Positions 1 through 7,399 of a DNA stretch of 62,495 nucleotides are shown piece by piece. The position numbers were made by a program, and so were the translations under genes. Under the pieces are notes generated by a model, which ran no database searches, was not told the DNA's origin, and worked only from the letters and a program-made list of their open reading frames with translations. This DNA is from Fimenecus sp045543095 (lineage in GTDB: Bacteria; Bacillota; Clostridia; Oscillospirales; Acutalibacteraceae), in the NCBI GenBank assembly GCA_045543095.1, contig JAZQMC010000022.1, forward strand, positions 1 to 62,495. The letters run 5' to 3'. Positions within the stretch are counted from its first letter, which is position 1, and each line of letters opens with the position of its first letter.

Positions 1-447
1 TTTTGTTCGTACTGATGTTTTCTCACTTTCTCCGTCAGCCTGCCAGAAACGGATATAGTTCAGGAGTTTGTCAATATGATTATCAAATCTCTGTTCGCCC
101 TCTTGGGTGCTCCAGACTTCAATACCGTTTTTAACAAACCACTCAACAACGAAAGGTGTTTCGTCTGCAATTCTGCCTATACGGTCAAACATAAATACAA
201 GCAGAATATCAAACTTTTTCTTTCTTGCAAGGTCTTTTATAATTTGAATTTTATCTCGGTTTTCAGCTCGCACCTTATGACCGGAAACACCATCCTCTTG
301 CTCTTCATAGACAATTTCCCAACCCATTTCACTTGCAAACTTATGACAAGCCTTTCTCTGCATCGGGATATCTGCTTCATTGTTGCTGTCATAATCAACT
401 TGTTTGCCCGTTGAAACTCTGTAAAGACAGCACACTCGCTTTGACAT
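1..447 (-). CDS. Serine recombinase, N-terminal part (cut by window edge)
   Basis: The reading frame begins at the ATG at 447 and runs off the left edge of the window, so only about 149 N-terminal residues are seen. It has the resolvase/invertase catalytic domain: a YRVST motif with the likely nucleophile serine at residue 12, followed by a block typical of large serine recombinases (DIPMQRKACHKFA, then EDGVSGH, then FMFDRIGR). Such enzymes cut and rejoin DNA through a 5' phosphoserine link and move integrative elements or transposons. The start codon overlaps the stop of the small upstream gene by one base (TAATG), so the two are probably translated together. It fits the RepA_N, ParB-like and TnpV genes nearby as part of a mobile element. 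Whether the full protein is intact cannot be judged. Confidence 0.9.
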   Translation of the reverse strand, partial: MSKRVCCLYRVSTGKQVDYDSNNEADIPMQRKACHKFASEMGWEIVYEEQEDGVSGHKVRAENRDKIQIIKDLARKKKFDILLVFMFDRIGRIADETPFVVEWFVKNGIEVWSTQEGEQRFDNHIDKLLNYIRFWQADGESEKTSVRTK

Positions 448-632
448 TAAACCGCCTCCTTGATATTTTTCTTTAGTTTAATATCAGGGGCATCACTTTG
501 TCGAATGTGCGAATCACCGAGTAGAATTTCTTTCATCCGTGAAAAGATTTCTTTGTTAGGTTTTTCTGCAAAGGTTGCAATAACTTCAACACCGTTAATA
601 TTTAAAACACATTCTCCATGAATATCTGTCAA
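447..632 (-). CDS. Small protein coupled to the recombinase
   Basis: A 61-residue protein of unknown function, translationally coupled to the serine recombinase through a TAATG overlap. The only standard start in frame is the TTG at 632, but this has no ribosome binding site. The frame stays open upstream to about 698, where an ATT codon sits five bases after a strong AGGAG; that would give an 83-residue product. The real start may therefore be a rare ATT or ATA. The sequence has no membrane segment or cysteine motif. Its position suggests an accessory protein of the mobile element. I do not recognise the family. Confidence 0.6.
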   Translation of the reverse strand: MTDIHGECVLNINGVEVIATFAEKPNKEIFSRMKEILLGDSHIRQSDAPDIKLKKNIKEAV

Positions 633-807
633 AACAAATTCGAGATACTCTTTTATTCTTGCTATCTCATTTTTTATTACTGATATAATTCTTATAATAT
701 CATCTCCTTATTTTTTATTTCTGTCGGGGTGTTAGGGGTTAACCCCTTAACAAGCGGAATTTGTGTCCGTACGAATTCAATGCTTGTTAAGACTTGTCCC
801 ACAGTTT

Positions 808-1662
808 TTATCGCTCCCACTGTCGCTGCTTCTGAAGAAACGATGCATAGCGTGCAAGAGCTTTTTCTGTTATCTCTTCCATCTTTTTCGGCGGCATATC
901 TTTCTTGAAATACTTCTTAAAAGTTTCAACCGGGATTTTCACATACTCCTTTTGATTGGCTTTTTGCTCTTGCATAATTTCAAAGATAGCATCCATAGTG
1001 AGTTTTTTCTCATCACTTAACTTATGCATACGCTGTGCCTGTGAAAGTGACGGAGTGCAATCTTCACTTTCAATAGTTTCAATTAAATTGCATTGTTCCT
1101 CTTCTGTTAAATATGAAAGTTCAACTGCAGGTATAAAAGCAATTCTTTTTTCATCCACCATATCAAGAAGAGCCGGTTGTAAATTGTTCAATCGTATATA
1201 TCTTTGAATCTGCATTCGTGAATCGGGCATTGTTTCTGCCAGCATTTCATCGCTGCGGAACTTCGTCCCAACTTGTGACGAAGTTAAATCAGTTCTTGCA
1301 CCTTGCTTTTTAATTGCATCGTGTTTCATTTTATACGCACGTGCTTTTTCACTCGGCAGAATTTTTTCTCGGCTGAGATTACAGTCAACAAAATTTATTA
1401 CCGCTTCTTCTTTTGAAAATTCTCTGACATAAACGGGAACAACATCAAGATTTAATTCCTTTGCAATCTGCCAACGTCTGTGACCGGAGATAATTTCATA
1501 ACCGTCATCAGACTTATTAACAATCAACGGAGTGATAATTCCGAAATCAATAATGCTGTTACGAAGCTCATCGTATGCAATTTCATCAACACTCTGAAAC
1601 GGATTATTTTCAAACGGATGAAGTAAATCGAGATTTAAATATTCAATTTTTTCGTTTACCAT
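808..1662 (-). CDS. ParB-like nuclease/partition domain protein
   Basis: A 284-residue ParB/Spo0J-family protein. The start at 1662 is chosen because AAAGGAC lies just upstream; an in-frame ATG at 1749 gives a lysine-rich extension with no good ribosome site. The N-terminal ParB domain is clear: LLHPFENNPF, then a segment ending in SGHRRWQIAKEL (box II, normally GERR/GHRR), then NLSREKILPSEKA. A central helical HTH-like part (SRMQIQRYIRLNN) follows, and a basic C-terminus. Family members bind centromere-like sites and may bind CTP; related copies on mobile elements serve in element maintenance or regulation. No ParA partner is visible in the window. It lies upstream of the small protein and recombinase on the same strand. 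Confidence 0.85.
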   Translation of the reverse strand: MVNEKIEYLNLDLLHPFENNPFQSVDEIAYDELRNSIIDFGIITPLIVNKSDDGYEIISGHRRWQIAKELNLDVVPVYVREFSKEEAVINFVDCNLSREKILPSEKARAYKMKHDAIKKQGARTDLTSSQVGTKFRSDEMLAETMPDSRMQIQRYIRLNNLQPALLDMVDEKRIAFIPAVELSYLTEEEQCNLIETIESEDCTPSLSQAQRMHKLSDEKKLTMDAIFEIMQEQKANQKEYVKIPVETFKKYFKKDMPPKKMEEITEKALARYASFLQKQRQWER

Positions 1663-1880
1663 AATTTTAAAAGTCCTTTCTTTAGATTTTTTTGTTTTGG
1701 TTTTTGTGATCAAAAAGTTCTTTTTAATTTTGCTAAAGCATTTTTTCACCTTCTTTTGTTTTAAATTTTTTGTGATAAAAAATCCTTGTGTTTATACGAG
1801 GATATGTATTCAGGTTGATTTGTTTTAATGGTATGTGTTATAATTATTTTGATAAATACGAGTTTGTGGGGGGATATAGC

Positions 1881-2342
1881 ATGGCAAGAGCGAAGTATCA
1901 AGTATTAGTAATACCATATAAAAAAGACACGAATGGAATTTTGTATTGTGTTTTCAAGAGAAGCGATATGGATGACTGTTGGCAATTTATCGCAGGTGGC
2001 GGAGAAGACGAAGATAGAACACCAATTGTATCTGCTCAAAGAGAAGCTTTCGAGGAAGCAGGTATATCTTCCGAAATGCACTTTGTAGAGCTTGAAACAA
2101 AATGTAGTATTGCAACAGAATGTTTTAAGAATGCTCGTACAATTTGGGGTGAGGAATGTCTTGTTATACCAGAACATTGCTTTGCTGTTAAAATGCAAGA
2201 TGATAATATTCATATTTCTCATGAGCACGGATGCTTTGAATGGGTAGATTACTCTACAGCAAAGCAAAGGCTGAAATATGACAGCAACAAGGTTGCACTA
2301 TGGGAATTGGATAACAAAATAAAACTTGGTATCATAGGCTGA
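1881..2342 (+). CDS. Nudix hydrolase, NudB-like
   Basis: A 153-residue Nudix hydrolase. The ATG at 1881 is preferred over the one at 1788 because GGGGGGA precedes it and the encoded protein starts right at the family's first strand. The Nudix box is present (GGGEDEDRTPIVSA, then QREAFEEAGI), with the REXXEEXG core intact but the first glutamate of the box replaced by arginine. The sequence FKRSDMDDCWQFIAGG resembles dihydroneopterin triphosphate or nucleotide pyrophosphatases of the NudB type. Nudix enzymes hydrolyse nucleoside diphosphates linked to another group. A second Nudix gene follows 52 bases later on the same strand, so the two form a likely cargo pair on the mobile region. Confidence 0.85.
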   Translation: MARAKYQVLVIPYKKDTNGILYCVFKRSDMDDCWQFIAGGGEDEDRTPIVSAQREAFEEAGISSEMHFVELETKCSIATECFKNARTIWGEECLVIPEHCFAVKMQDDNIHISHEHGCFEWVDYSTAKQRLKYDSNKVALWELDNKIKLGIIG

Positions 2343-2394
2343 CAAAATTCAGTTCTCAAAAAAGTACAATAGGTTATTAATGAGGTTTTTAATT

Positions 2395-2853
2395 ATGACT
2401 GAATCAGAAAAAGTAATATTAACCAATATGTGTATGGTATATCACGGTAATAGGGTTCTTGTTCAGAATAGGTTAAATAAGAATTGGAAAGGTCTTACTT
2501 TCCCTGGCGGGCATGTTGAAAAACACGAATCATTTACCGATGCTGTTATCAGAGAAGTTAAAGAAGAAACAGGGCTTACAATTTCATCTCCACAGCTTTG
2601 TGGCATCAAACAATGGCCTGATTCTAAATCAGTACGATACATAGTTTTGTTTTATAAAACAGATAAGTTCGAAGGTGAATTAAAATCATCTGCCGAGGGT
2701 GAAGTCTTTTGGATGGATTTGGAAGATTTCAAAAAAGCGGAACTTGCACGTGATATGTTAGGTATGCTTGATGTTTTCCTTAATGATGATAAAAGTGAGT
2801 TTTACTATTATCACAACAAAATAGACGGTGAATGGAAATACGAAATTAAATAA
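2395..2853 (+). CDS. Nudix hydrolase, MutT / 8-oxo-dGTP diphosphatase-like
   Basis: A 152-residue Nudix protein. The start at 2395 is preferred because TGAGG lies nine bases upstream, against none for the ATG at 2380. The Nudix box is complete: GGHVEKHESF, then VIREVKEETGL. The sequence around it (VLVQNRLNKNWKGLTFPGGH) resembles the YtkD/MutT group that cleans oxidised dGTP or hydrolyses other nucleotide derivatives. Substrate cannot be told from sequence. It follows the NudB-like gene and is closed by a hairpin terminator at 2871. Confidence 0.85.
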   Translation: MTESEKVILTNMCMVYHGNRVLVQNRLNKNWKGLTFPGGHVEKHESFTDAVIREVKEETGLTISSPQLCGIKQWPDSKSVRYIVLFYKTDKFEGELKSSAEGEVFWMDLEDFKKAELARDMLGMLDVFLNDDKSEFYYYHNKIDGEWKYEIK

Positions 2854-2870
2854 TATGCAAAATACTATTG

Positions 2871-2904
2871 CTGCTCTCACCTTTGTGGGGGCAGTTTCTT
2901 TTTG
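2871..2904 (+). terminator. Rho-independent terminator after the Nudix pair
   Basis: A ten-pair stem (CTGCTCTCAC with GTGGGGGCAG, including G-U pairs) around a CTTT loop, followed by TTTCTTTTT. It lies 17 bases after the second Nudix stop codon. Confidence 0.8.
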
Positions 2905-3273
2905 TCAAAATCGCCCCATAATGAAAAATAGTGAAATATTAATGAAAATTCATTTCTTTGAAATTTAATATTTTTTCAACAGAGCCATTTTTTGGTGCAT
3001 TTTGCCCTTAATACTACGGGCAGAATGCACCGATTTTTGATAGATTTTTTGCTGACAGGGTGCTGTTCATTTTGCAAATTTCTATCGTCTGATTTGCCAA
3101 ATTTGTATTTTTACGAGCCGAAGAAGAAATGCGTTGTGTTCATCAGCTTTTCGCATTCAGCGAACCGCCTTATATACTTAAAGTTACTGCTAACTTAATT
3201 AAAGAATATTTTTCTTCTTCTCGGTTGGTATATATCTCAGTCTTACTCTGCTCAGTCTTATTACTTGCGACTT
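2905..3273. other. Gene-free stretch with one strong hairpin
   Basis: No convincing gene on either strand. The main feature is an inverted repeat at 2994-3031 (GGTGCATTTTGCCC paired with GGGCAGAATGCACC). Read on the plus strand it is followed by GATTTTTG. It may end transcripts or be a leftover of the mobile element downstream of the repA gene. Confidence 0.5.
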
Positions 3274-3606
3274 TTACGGTGACCTGATGCGTGTTTTCGG
3301 TATATCTAAAACATACAGCTTTGCAGGCTTGCCCTTACCTTGATATTTACGGTGGAGCAAATTATGTTTTTCAAGCTCACGCTGTAGCCTTGTTGCTTTG
3401 TCGTGTCCACAACCGAGTATTTCACTTGTTTCGGCAATAGTGTAAAAGATAAACACCTCACCGTTTTTATCACACCATCCATTCACGGCTGACAAGTTCA
3501 TTCTGTCGAGCATCAAGCCGTAAAGCAGTTTTGCTTCAGCAGATAAATCCTTGTATTCATCTGTAAACAACACCTTGGGCATTTTGAAAAAAGTTTCATT
3601 GTCCAC
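3274..3606 (-). CDS. repA: Replication initiator protein A, RepA_N domain
   Basis: A 110-residue protein matching the RepA_N domain of Gram-positive plasmid and ICE replication initiators: FFKMPKVLF, then LSAEAKLLYGLMLDRM, then GEVFIFYTIAETSEILGC and KATRLQRELE, a winged-helix DNA-binding unit. It starts with GTG after AAGGAG. Full-length RepA_N proteins are usually about 250-350 residues, so this is only the N-terminal DNA-binding domain; the C-terminal part is absent and nothing matching it follows downstream. Such single-domain versions occur on Tn1549-type elements. It overlaps the small cysteine protein upstream by 11 bases, and the leader upstream contains two terminator-like hairpins that may control copy number. 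Confidence 0.8.
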   Translation of the reverse strand: MDNETFFKMPKVLFTDEYKDLSAEAKLLYGLMLDRMNLSAVNGWCDKNGEVFIFYTIAETSEILGCGHDKATRLQRELEKHNLLHRKYQGKGKPAKLYVLDIPKTRIRSP

Positions 3607-3784
3607 TGTCTTTCACGCTCCTTTTTGATACATAATTGCAGGATATAACCACAGCCCTGAAACTCTGCTTGCAGCTGTTAACACATCTCCTGCAAAGGCT
3701 GTTATAACAGATTCTGTTTCGTTCATTCAGGAACAGGCTCCATTCTGATTTTTTACTTTTGGTTATCCTTGGAATAACTATCAC
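3596..3784 (-). CDS. Small cysteine-rich protein upstream of repA
   Basis: A 62-residue basic protein with KKSEWSLFLNERNRI, then CRRCVNSCKQSFRA. From memory, small proteins with this pattern (EW-FFLN, LCR-C, CKQSFRA) sit in front of repA on many Clostridial conjugative elements; function unknown, possibly zinc-binding through the spaced cysteines. The start is uncertain: the GTG at 3784 is only one base after GGAG, and an ATT ten bases further on is better spaced. The 3' end overlaps repA, indicating one transcript. Confidence 0.6.
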   Translation of the reverse strand: MIVIPRITKSKKSEWSLFLNERNRICYNSLCRRCVNSCKQSFRAVVISCNYVSKRSVKDSGQ

Positions 3785-4106
3785 ACTCCTTTTTACTGTA
3801 GCTTTTCGGGTTGATTTTTGGTGATTTTTTCCTCTGTAATGCGTCTTGTTTTATCGGTAGGGTAATTTCATTAACCACACATTAAAAGTCTTTTTTGCCG
3901 TTTCACCCGAAATAGTTCCTGCCCCGGAATCTCACCGCAACGTCTTCACGCTCGCTCTTACGAGGTCTTGGCGTGGTATCACTTTCGGACGGTCATTCAG
4001 TTGTCAAGTTGCACGAGAGAAAAACATCCCTCAAGGGGTAAGGGTTTAGAAAGGCAAAAACGAAAGCAAATTTGAAAACTTTTTTATTTTCGTTAAAATT
4101 GCACAA

Positions 4107-4147
4107 AAAAAGTCCTCACCTCCGATGAACAGAGGAAAGGACTTTTA
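4107..4147 (-). terminator. Hairpin with T-run in repA leader (distal)
   Basis: On the minus strand AAAGTCCT pairs with AGGACTTT, with an inner CCTC/GAGG stem, followed by TTTTTTT. It lies upstream of the repA operon and could be an attenuator. Confidence 0.6.
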
Positions 4148-4176
4148 TCGTTGGTATCACGCAAGACAAATAAAAA

Positions 4177-4228
4177 ACACCGCAGAAATAAGTACAGATC
4201 GCCTCTGTTCTTATCTTCATACGGTGCT
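4177..4228 (-). terminator. Two-stem hairpin with T-run in repA leader (proximal)
   Basis: On the minus strand an outer CACCG/CGGTG stem encloses an inner stem (AATAAG..ACAGA with TCTGT..CTTAT) and is followed by TTTTTTATTT. The compound fold and the position upstream of repA suggest a regulated terminator instead of a simple transcript end. Confidence 0.55.
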
Positions 4229-4359
4229 TGGGTAGTCAATAAATATTGCTCCGCTTACGCGCTACAAAGTTATTAAATATTGAATTGTGTACTAAGTATA
4301 CAGAACTGATACATACTTGTCAATAGCTTTTTCAAAATAAAAGTTCGTGTTGGTGAAAA

Positions 4360-4401
4360 AAATAAAGTTCTATCTCCAAATTGATAGAACTTTATTTTTT
4401 T
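4360..4401. terminator. Bidirectional terminator after the GNAT gene
   Basis: A perfect stem (AAATAAAGTTCTATC with GATAGAACTTTATTT) around TCCAAATT, with A-rich and T-rich flanks, so it can work on both strands. It ends the minus-strand methyltransferase-phosphorylase-GNAT operon 16 bases past its last stop codon. Confidence 0.85.
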
Positions 4402-4416
4402 CTGTTAGTGTCATTC

Positions 4417-4971
4417 CTATAAACTTTCCAAATGCATTTTATAGAATTTTGCTTTAAATGTCTGAGTACCGTTGAATGTACTGTATTCTCCAAAATGGTC
4501 GAATACTAAACCGCACTTTTCCATAACTCTGCCCGAAGCAGGATTATCAACAGCGTGGTCTGCAACAAAGTTTTTTATGCCGTGTTCTTTATATGCAAAT
4601 TCTATCATTCTTTTTGTAGCCTCTGTGGTTAAACCTTTGTTCCAATAGTCTGAACGAATGTTATAACCGAACCCCCACTCGTCAGGATTGCCTTTGTGTG
4701 GACCTATGCTACCACTGCCGATTAGCAGATTGTTTTCTTTAAGCACAAACCCCCAATGAAAATTACTGTCATCGGGGAGTATTACATTTATCCAATGCAA
4801 TACTTCTTCTGTATTTTTGTAAAGATTATACGGCATAAACCTATTGACTTTTTCATCACTCAACCACACAAAAGCCTCGTTTGCATCATCCTGTGTAATG
4901 GGACGAAGAATCAGCCGTTCTGTTTCAAGAACAGGAGTGTTTAGTATATATTCTATTTGTTTTTGATTCAT
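4417..4971 (-). CDS. GNAT N-acetyltransferase, RimJ/RimL type
   Basis: A 184-residue GNAT acetyltransferase. The ATG at 4971 is chosen because GGAG lies eight bases upstream; a GTG at 4980 is also open. The family pattern is clear: LETERLILRPITQDDA at the start, GFGYNIRSDYWNKGLTTEA containing the acetyl-CoA site region, and VDNPASGRVMEKCGLV near the end. Members acetylate amino groups of ribosomal proteins, peptides or small molecules including antibiotics. It is the third gene of an operon with a methyltransferase and a nucleoside phosphorylase under one leader-peptide attenuator, which makes a small-molecule (detoxification) role plausible; this is inference. Confidence 0.88.
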   Translation of the reverse strand: MNQKQIEYILNTPVLETERLILRPITQDDANEAFVWLSDEKVNRFMPYNLYKNTEEVLHWINVILPDDSNFHWGFVLKENNLLIGSGSIGPHKGNPDEWGFGYNIRSDYWNKGLTTEATKRMIEFAYKEHGIKNFVADHAVDNPASGRVMEKCGLVFDHFGEYSTFNGTQTFKAKFYKMHLESL

Positions 4972-4990
4972 TACTGACACTCCTTTCCAT

Positions 4991-5755
4991 TCAGAGTTTT
5001 ATAACGGCATCAAGGCACAATTCAAGAGCATATCTGAAAGAATTTTTACCCCAATTTCGTTCATCGTAGTTTTCTGTGTCTGTAAGTGTATCTGCAGTAA
5101 ATAAAATGCAACCCCATACTACTTTACGAAAAGCTGAACACGCTGCAAGTGCTGAACATTCCATTTCTACAACTTCGCAACCCTCTTGCTTTCTGTAGGC
5201 AATTTTTTCTTTGGTTTCACGATAAAATCCATCTGTTGTCCATGTTATTACCTCACGATATGGAAGTTTGTTTTCGGAAATAGTCTTTTTAATTGCTTTT
5301 AACGAATCCTTATTAATCTCAATAAACCTTGATGGCTTCATATAGTGATATGATGTGCCTTCATCTCGCAACGCTTTATATGGAACAATAAATACATTTT
5401 CTTCAAAATCCGTCAGTGCACCGCAACATCCACCTGAAATTATTTCCCGTACGCCGTATCCGATAAGCCAGTCTAAAATTTGAGTTGCAGCAGATGCTCC
5501 TACAGGTGCCTGACAAAGACAAACATTTTCTCCCTTATGATTTACAACATATATAGGGTAGTCTTTTGTTTCCGATGTAAAGGTACTGACTTGAACGGCA
5601 TTATGTTCTTTAGCATATTTCTCTATATGTTCATCTAAAAACGCAAAAACAGCCTTTTGGGGTAACTTAAGATTCAATTTTCCGTGTGTTGGGTTAATAA
5701 CCTGTGTTTCATCTGTATCAAATTCAAGTATAGGTATTTCATTTTTTAGTATCAT
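4991..5755 (-). CDS. Nucleoside phosphorylase (PNP/UDP family)
   Basis: A 254-residue member of the PNP_UDP_1 family. Visible motifs are CQAPVGASAATQILDWLI (phosphate/ribose site region), ISGGCCGAL, and VVEMECSALAACSAF, where the methionine and glutamate of the ribose-binding site sit. These enzymes cleave the glycosidic bond of nucleosides with phosphate; its sequence is closer to uridine phosphorylase-like proteins than to trimeric PNP, but the base specificity is open. It starts at 5755 with AAGGAG upstream and overlaps the methyltransferase stop (ATGA). The GNAT gene follows 19 bases after its stop. Confidence 0.87.
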   Translation of the reverse strand: MILKNEIPILEFDTDETQVINPTHGKLNLKLPQKAVFAFLDEHIEKYAKEHNAVQVSTFTSETKDYPIYVVNHKGENVCLCQAPVGASAATQILDWLIGYGVREIISGGCCGALTDFEENVFIVPYKALRDEGTSYHYMKPSRFIEINKDSLKAIKKTISENKLPYREVITWTTDGFYRETKEKIAYRKQEGCEVVEMECSALAACSAFRKVVWGCILFTADTLTDTENYDERNWGKNSFRYALELCLDAVIKL

Positions 5756-6594
5756 TGTTTTATCTCCTTTCTCAAAACATCAAGGGTGTGGTGTGACATG
5801 CCGATTAAATCCTGTATTTCACAGGTTTTGAAATGGTATCTCAAGTATAAATCATAGGTTTCGTCATCCATTTTATCAACGGACTCTTTCATATGGCAAG
5901 TATAACCGTCAGCAGCAACGAAATGCAATCGTTGTACACCAAAACTCTTTGTTAAATCAAATATTTCGTTTTTGCTATACACCTTAAAAATACCATGTGG
6001 TGGAAAATGTGCTTCAAGTGTAACAGGGTCAAATTCGCCGTCTTCAATCAGTTTGTCAATTCTGTTATTCTTGAAACAACAGAACATTGAGGGCTCAAGC
6101 ATACAATATGCAATAAAGATATATCCGTCAGGCTTTGTGATTCTGATTGCTTCCGATAGTGCTTTTTTCTGCTCTTCAAATGTATAGAGGTGATACATAG
6201 GTCCGAGCAAAAGTGTTATATCGTAGCTGTTATCGGGATATTTAGATAAATTCAGAGCATTACCTTGTTTAATTCTGACATTTTCACCGGGCAATGTTTT
6301 AGTTTTAAAAACCTCAATATTGTGTTCAATAAGCTCCACGGCATCAACCTCGAAACCCTTTTGAGCAAAGAAATGAGAGTATCTGCCTGTTGCAGCTCCG
6401 ATTTCAATAATCTTCATACCGTCTTTCAAGTATTGTTCAATGTATTTCACAGTTGTAAAAAATTCAACTTTGCCGTGCTTGGATAAAAGACGAACATCTT
6501 CATCATGAGTATTGTAATAATCAACAAGATAATCTCCTGTAATTTCGTGGTGCTTTTTGAAAAGTTTCTTTTTGATCAAGTTAAGTAATTTCAT
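5752..6594 (-). CDS. Class I SAM-dependent methyltransferase
   Basis: A 280-residue Rossmann-fold methyltransferase. Motif I is IIEIGAATGRYSHFFA at about residues 82-97, followed by VDAVELIEHNIE (motif II acidic residue) and DITLLLGPMYHLYTF (motif IV, post-loop). No DNA or rRNA recognition domain is visible, so a small-molecule substrate is likely. It has AGGAGG upstream and is the first full gene after a 37-residue leader peptide and a terminator hairpin, an arrangement known for resistance genes induced by ribosome-targeting drugs. It shares an ATGA overlap with the nucleoside phosphorylase downstream. The exact substrate cannot be read from sequence. Confidence 0.88.
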   Translation of the reverse strand: MKLLNLIKKKLFKKHHEITGDYLVDYYNTHDEDVRLLSKHGKVEFFTTVKYIEQYLKDGMKIIEIGAATGRYSHFFAQKGFEVDAVELIEHNIEVFKTKTLPGENVRIKQGNALNLSKYPDNSYDITLLLGPMYHLYTFEEQKKALSEAIRITKPDGYIFIAYCMLEPSMFCCFKNNRIDKLIEDGEFDPVTLEAHFPPHGIFKVYSKNEIFDLTKSFGVQRLHFVAADGYTCHMKESVDKMDDETYDLYLRYHFKTCEIQDLIGMSHHTLDVLRKEIKQ

Positions 6595-6624
6595 AGAAAA
6601 ATCCTCCTCTTTATATAAAAAATA

Positions 6625-6658
6625 AACGGTGTAAGTTTCTGCAGCAACTTACACCGTT
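6625..6658 (-). terminator. Attenuator terminator in front of the methyltransferase operon
   Basis: A perfect 13-pair stem (AACGGTGTAAGTT with AACTTACACCGTT) around a short loop, followed on the minus strand by TTTATTTTTTATA. It lies 22 bases after the leader-peptide stop and about 30 bases before the methyltransferase start, so it would stop transcription before the operon unless it is prevented from forming. Confidence 0.85.
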
Positions 6659-6680
6659 ATAAACATATGGAAAAATAATA

Positions 6681-6794
6681 TTATCTATCCCAAAATGAAT
6701 ATAGAGGTATAAGCCTGCCCATTGATGAATGATAATCATCCTGTGCAAGCCAATTCATATCCATATCAAGATTTTTGAGAAGATATGCGTTCAT
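6681..6794 (-). CDS. 37-residue leader peptide
   Basis: A short gene with its own ribosome site (TGAGGT seven bases before ATG) right behind a consensus promoter. The product starts MNAYLLKNLD and ends RLIPLYSFWDR. The codons for the stretch R-L-I-P contain CTTATACC, which can pair with GGTGTAAG of the 5' arm of the terminator at 6625-6658 (seven Watson-Crick pairs and one G-U). A ribosome stalled early in the peptide would leave this stretch free and prevent the terminator; a ribosome running to the stop codon would cover it and let the terminator form. The gene is therefore best read as a regulatory leader of the methyltransferase-phosphorylase-GNAT operon. Confidence 0.75.
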   Translation of the reverse strand: MNAYLLKNLDMDMNWLAQDDYHSSMGRLIPLYSFWDR

Positions 6795-6821
6795 AATAAT
6801 ACCTCAAATTGAATTTTGACA

Positions 6822-6850
6822 AGAATAACACAAAAGTATTGCTTTGTCAA
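6822..6850 (-). promoter_or_regulatory. Sigma-A promoter of the leader/methyltransferase operon
   Basis: TTGACA, 17 bases, TATTCT on the minus strand, ending about 28 bases before the leader-peptide start. Confidence 0.8.
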
Positions 6851-6864
6851 GTTTTTAATTGCTG

Positions 6865-7025
6865 TCAGGTGCAAATTAGCTCATTTTCAATAATTTCTCT
6901 TGCCCTTGCCTCAATATTCTGCATGCGGAATATCCACTCCATCTGATTTTCTTCTTTCAGTTGCTCTGTTACACCTTTAGCATTTTTCATTTGCTAAACA
7001 AGAAACTCGTATTATACAAATTTTA
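6865..7025 (-). pseudogene. Broken tnpV copy (C-terminal remnant)
   Basis: On the minus strand this stretch encodes KGVTEQLKEENQMEWIF and then IEARAREIIENELI, clearly homologous to the C-terminus of the intact tnpV gene at 11176. A TAG replaces the GAG codon just before the conserved part, and only weak similarity remains upstream to about 7025. It is a fragment left by an earlier insertion or rearrangement. The promoter of the methyltransferase operon begins directly past its end. Confidence 0.75.
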
Positions 7026-7055
7026 AATTAGCATGTTTATATGACTTAATAATTA

Positions 7056-7352
7056 TTAACAAGGTTTGATGTGTTTTCTAAACTCTATCTCAAACGCAAT
7101 ATTTCCTGCAGAAAAAACAATTGTACTAATAAATATAATGGATAAAAACATCATTATTATAAATTCTTTTACTATCAACACATGCAAAATGAATTCCGTG
7201 CAAAGACAGATTACGCCATAAATATAAGTAACGACAGTAAAAAGTATAGCAATATAAAAGCCATATTTTATCATAATATAATACGGCTTATCTCGAAGAT
7301 AACACTCATATTCAAACATGCTTTTTTGCTTTTTCTTTTCCTTTTTGCTCAT
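7056..7352 (-). CDS. Small membrane protein opposite the LytTR gene
   Basis: A 98-residue protein with a lysine-rich N-terminus (SKKEKKKQKS) and two or three hydrophobic segments (about residues 26-52, 55-72 and 65-85). AGGGTG precedes the ATG. It is divergent from the LytTR regulator at 7516 and shares an intergenic region containing a perfect inverted repeat. LytTR regulators are commonly paired with a small membrane protein (often DUF3021), which fits in position, but I cannot assign this sequence to that family. Confidence 0.65.
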   Translation of the reverse strand: MSKKEKKKQKSMFEYECYLRDKPYYIMIKYGFYIAILFTVVTYIYGVICLCTEFILHVLIVKEFIIMMFLSIIFISTIVFSAGNIAFEIEFRKHIKPC

Positions 7353-7399
7353 ACAATCACCCTAATATCTTTTTATTACCATAATCGTATATACGGGTT

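Larger units (their letters stand above)
3785..4356. other. Structured, gene-free leader region upstream of repA
   Basis: About 570 bases with no credible gene. The part from 3890 to 4060 is richer in G+C than its surroundings and contains several short inverted segments, so it may be a structured RNA or an origin/transfer site. Two strong hairpins at 4107-4147 and 4177-4228 both end in T-runs when read on the minus strand, the direction of repA. Confidence 0.5.

Noticed and set aside
3613..3726. A 37-codon frame starting MNETESVITAF and ending just before repA
   Set aside because: It lies wholly inside the small cysteine-rich gene at 3596-3784 in another frame; the latter has a recognisable conserved pattern and better overlap with repA.
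4177..4228. Resemblance of GAACAGAGGCG to the start of a lysine riboswitch
   Set aside because: Only the short AGAGGCG core matches; the five-way junction and downstream conserved segments are missing and the following gene is repA-related.
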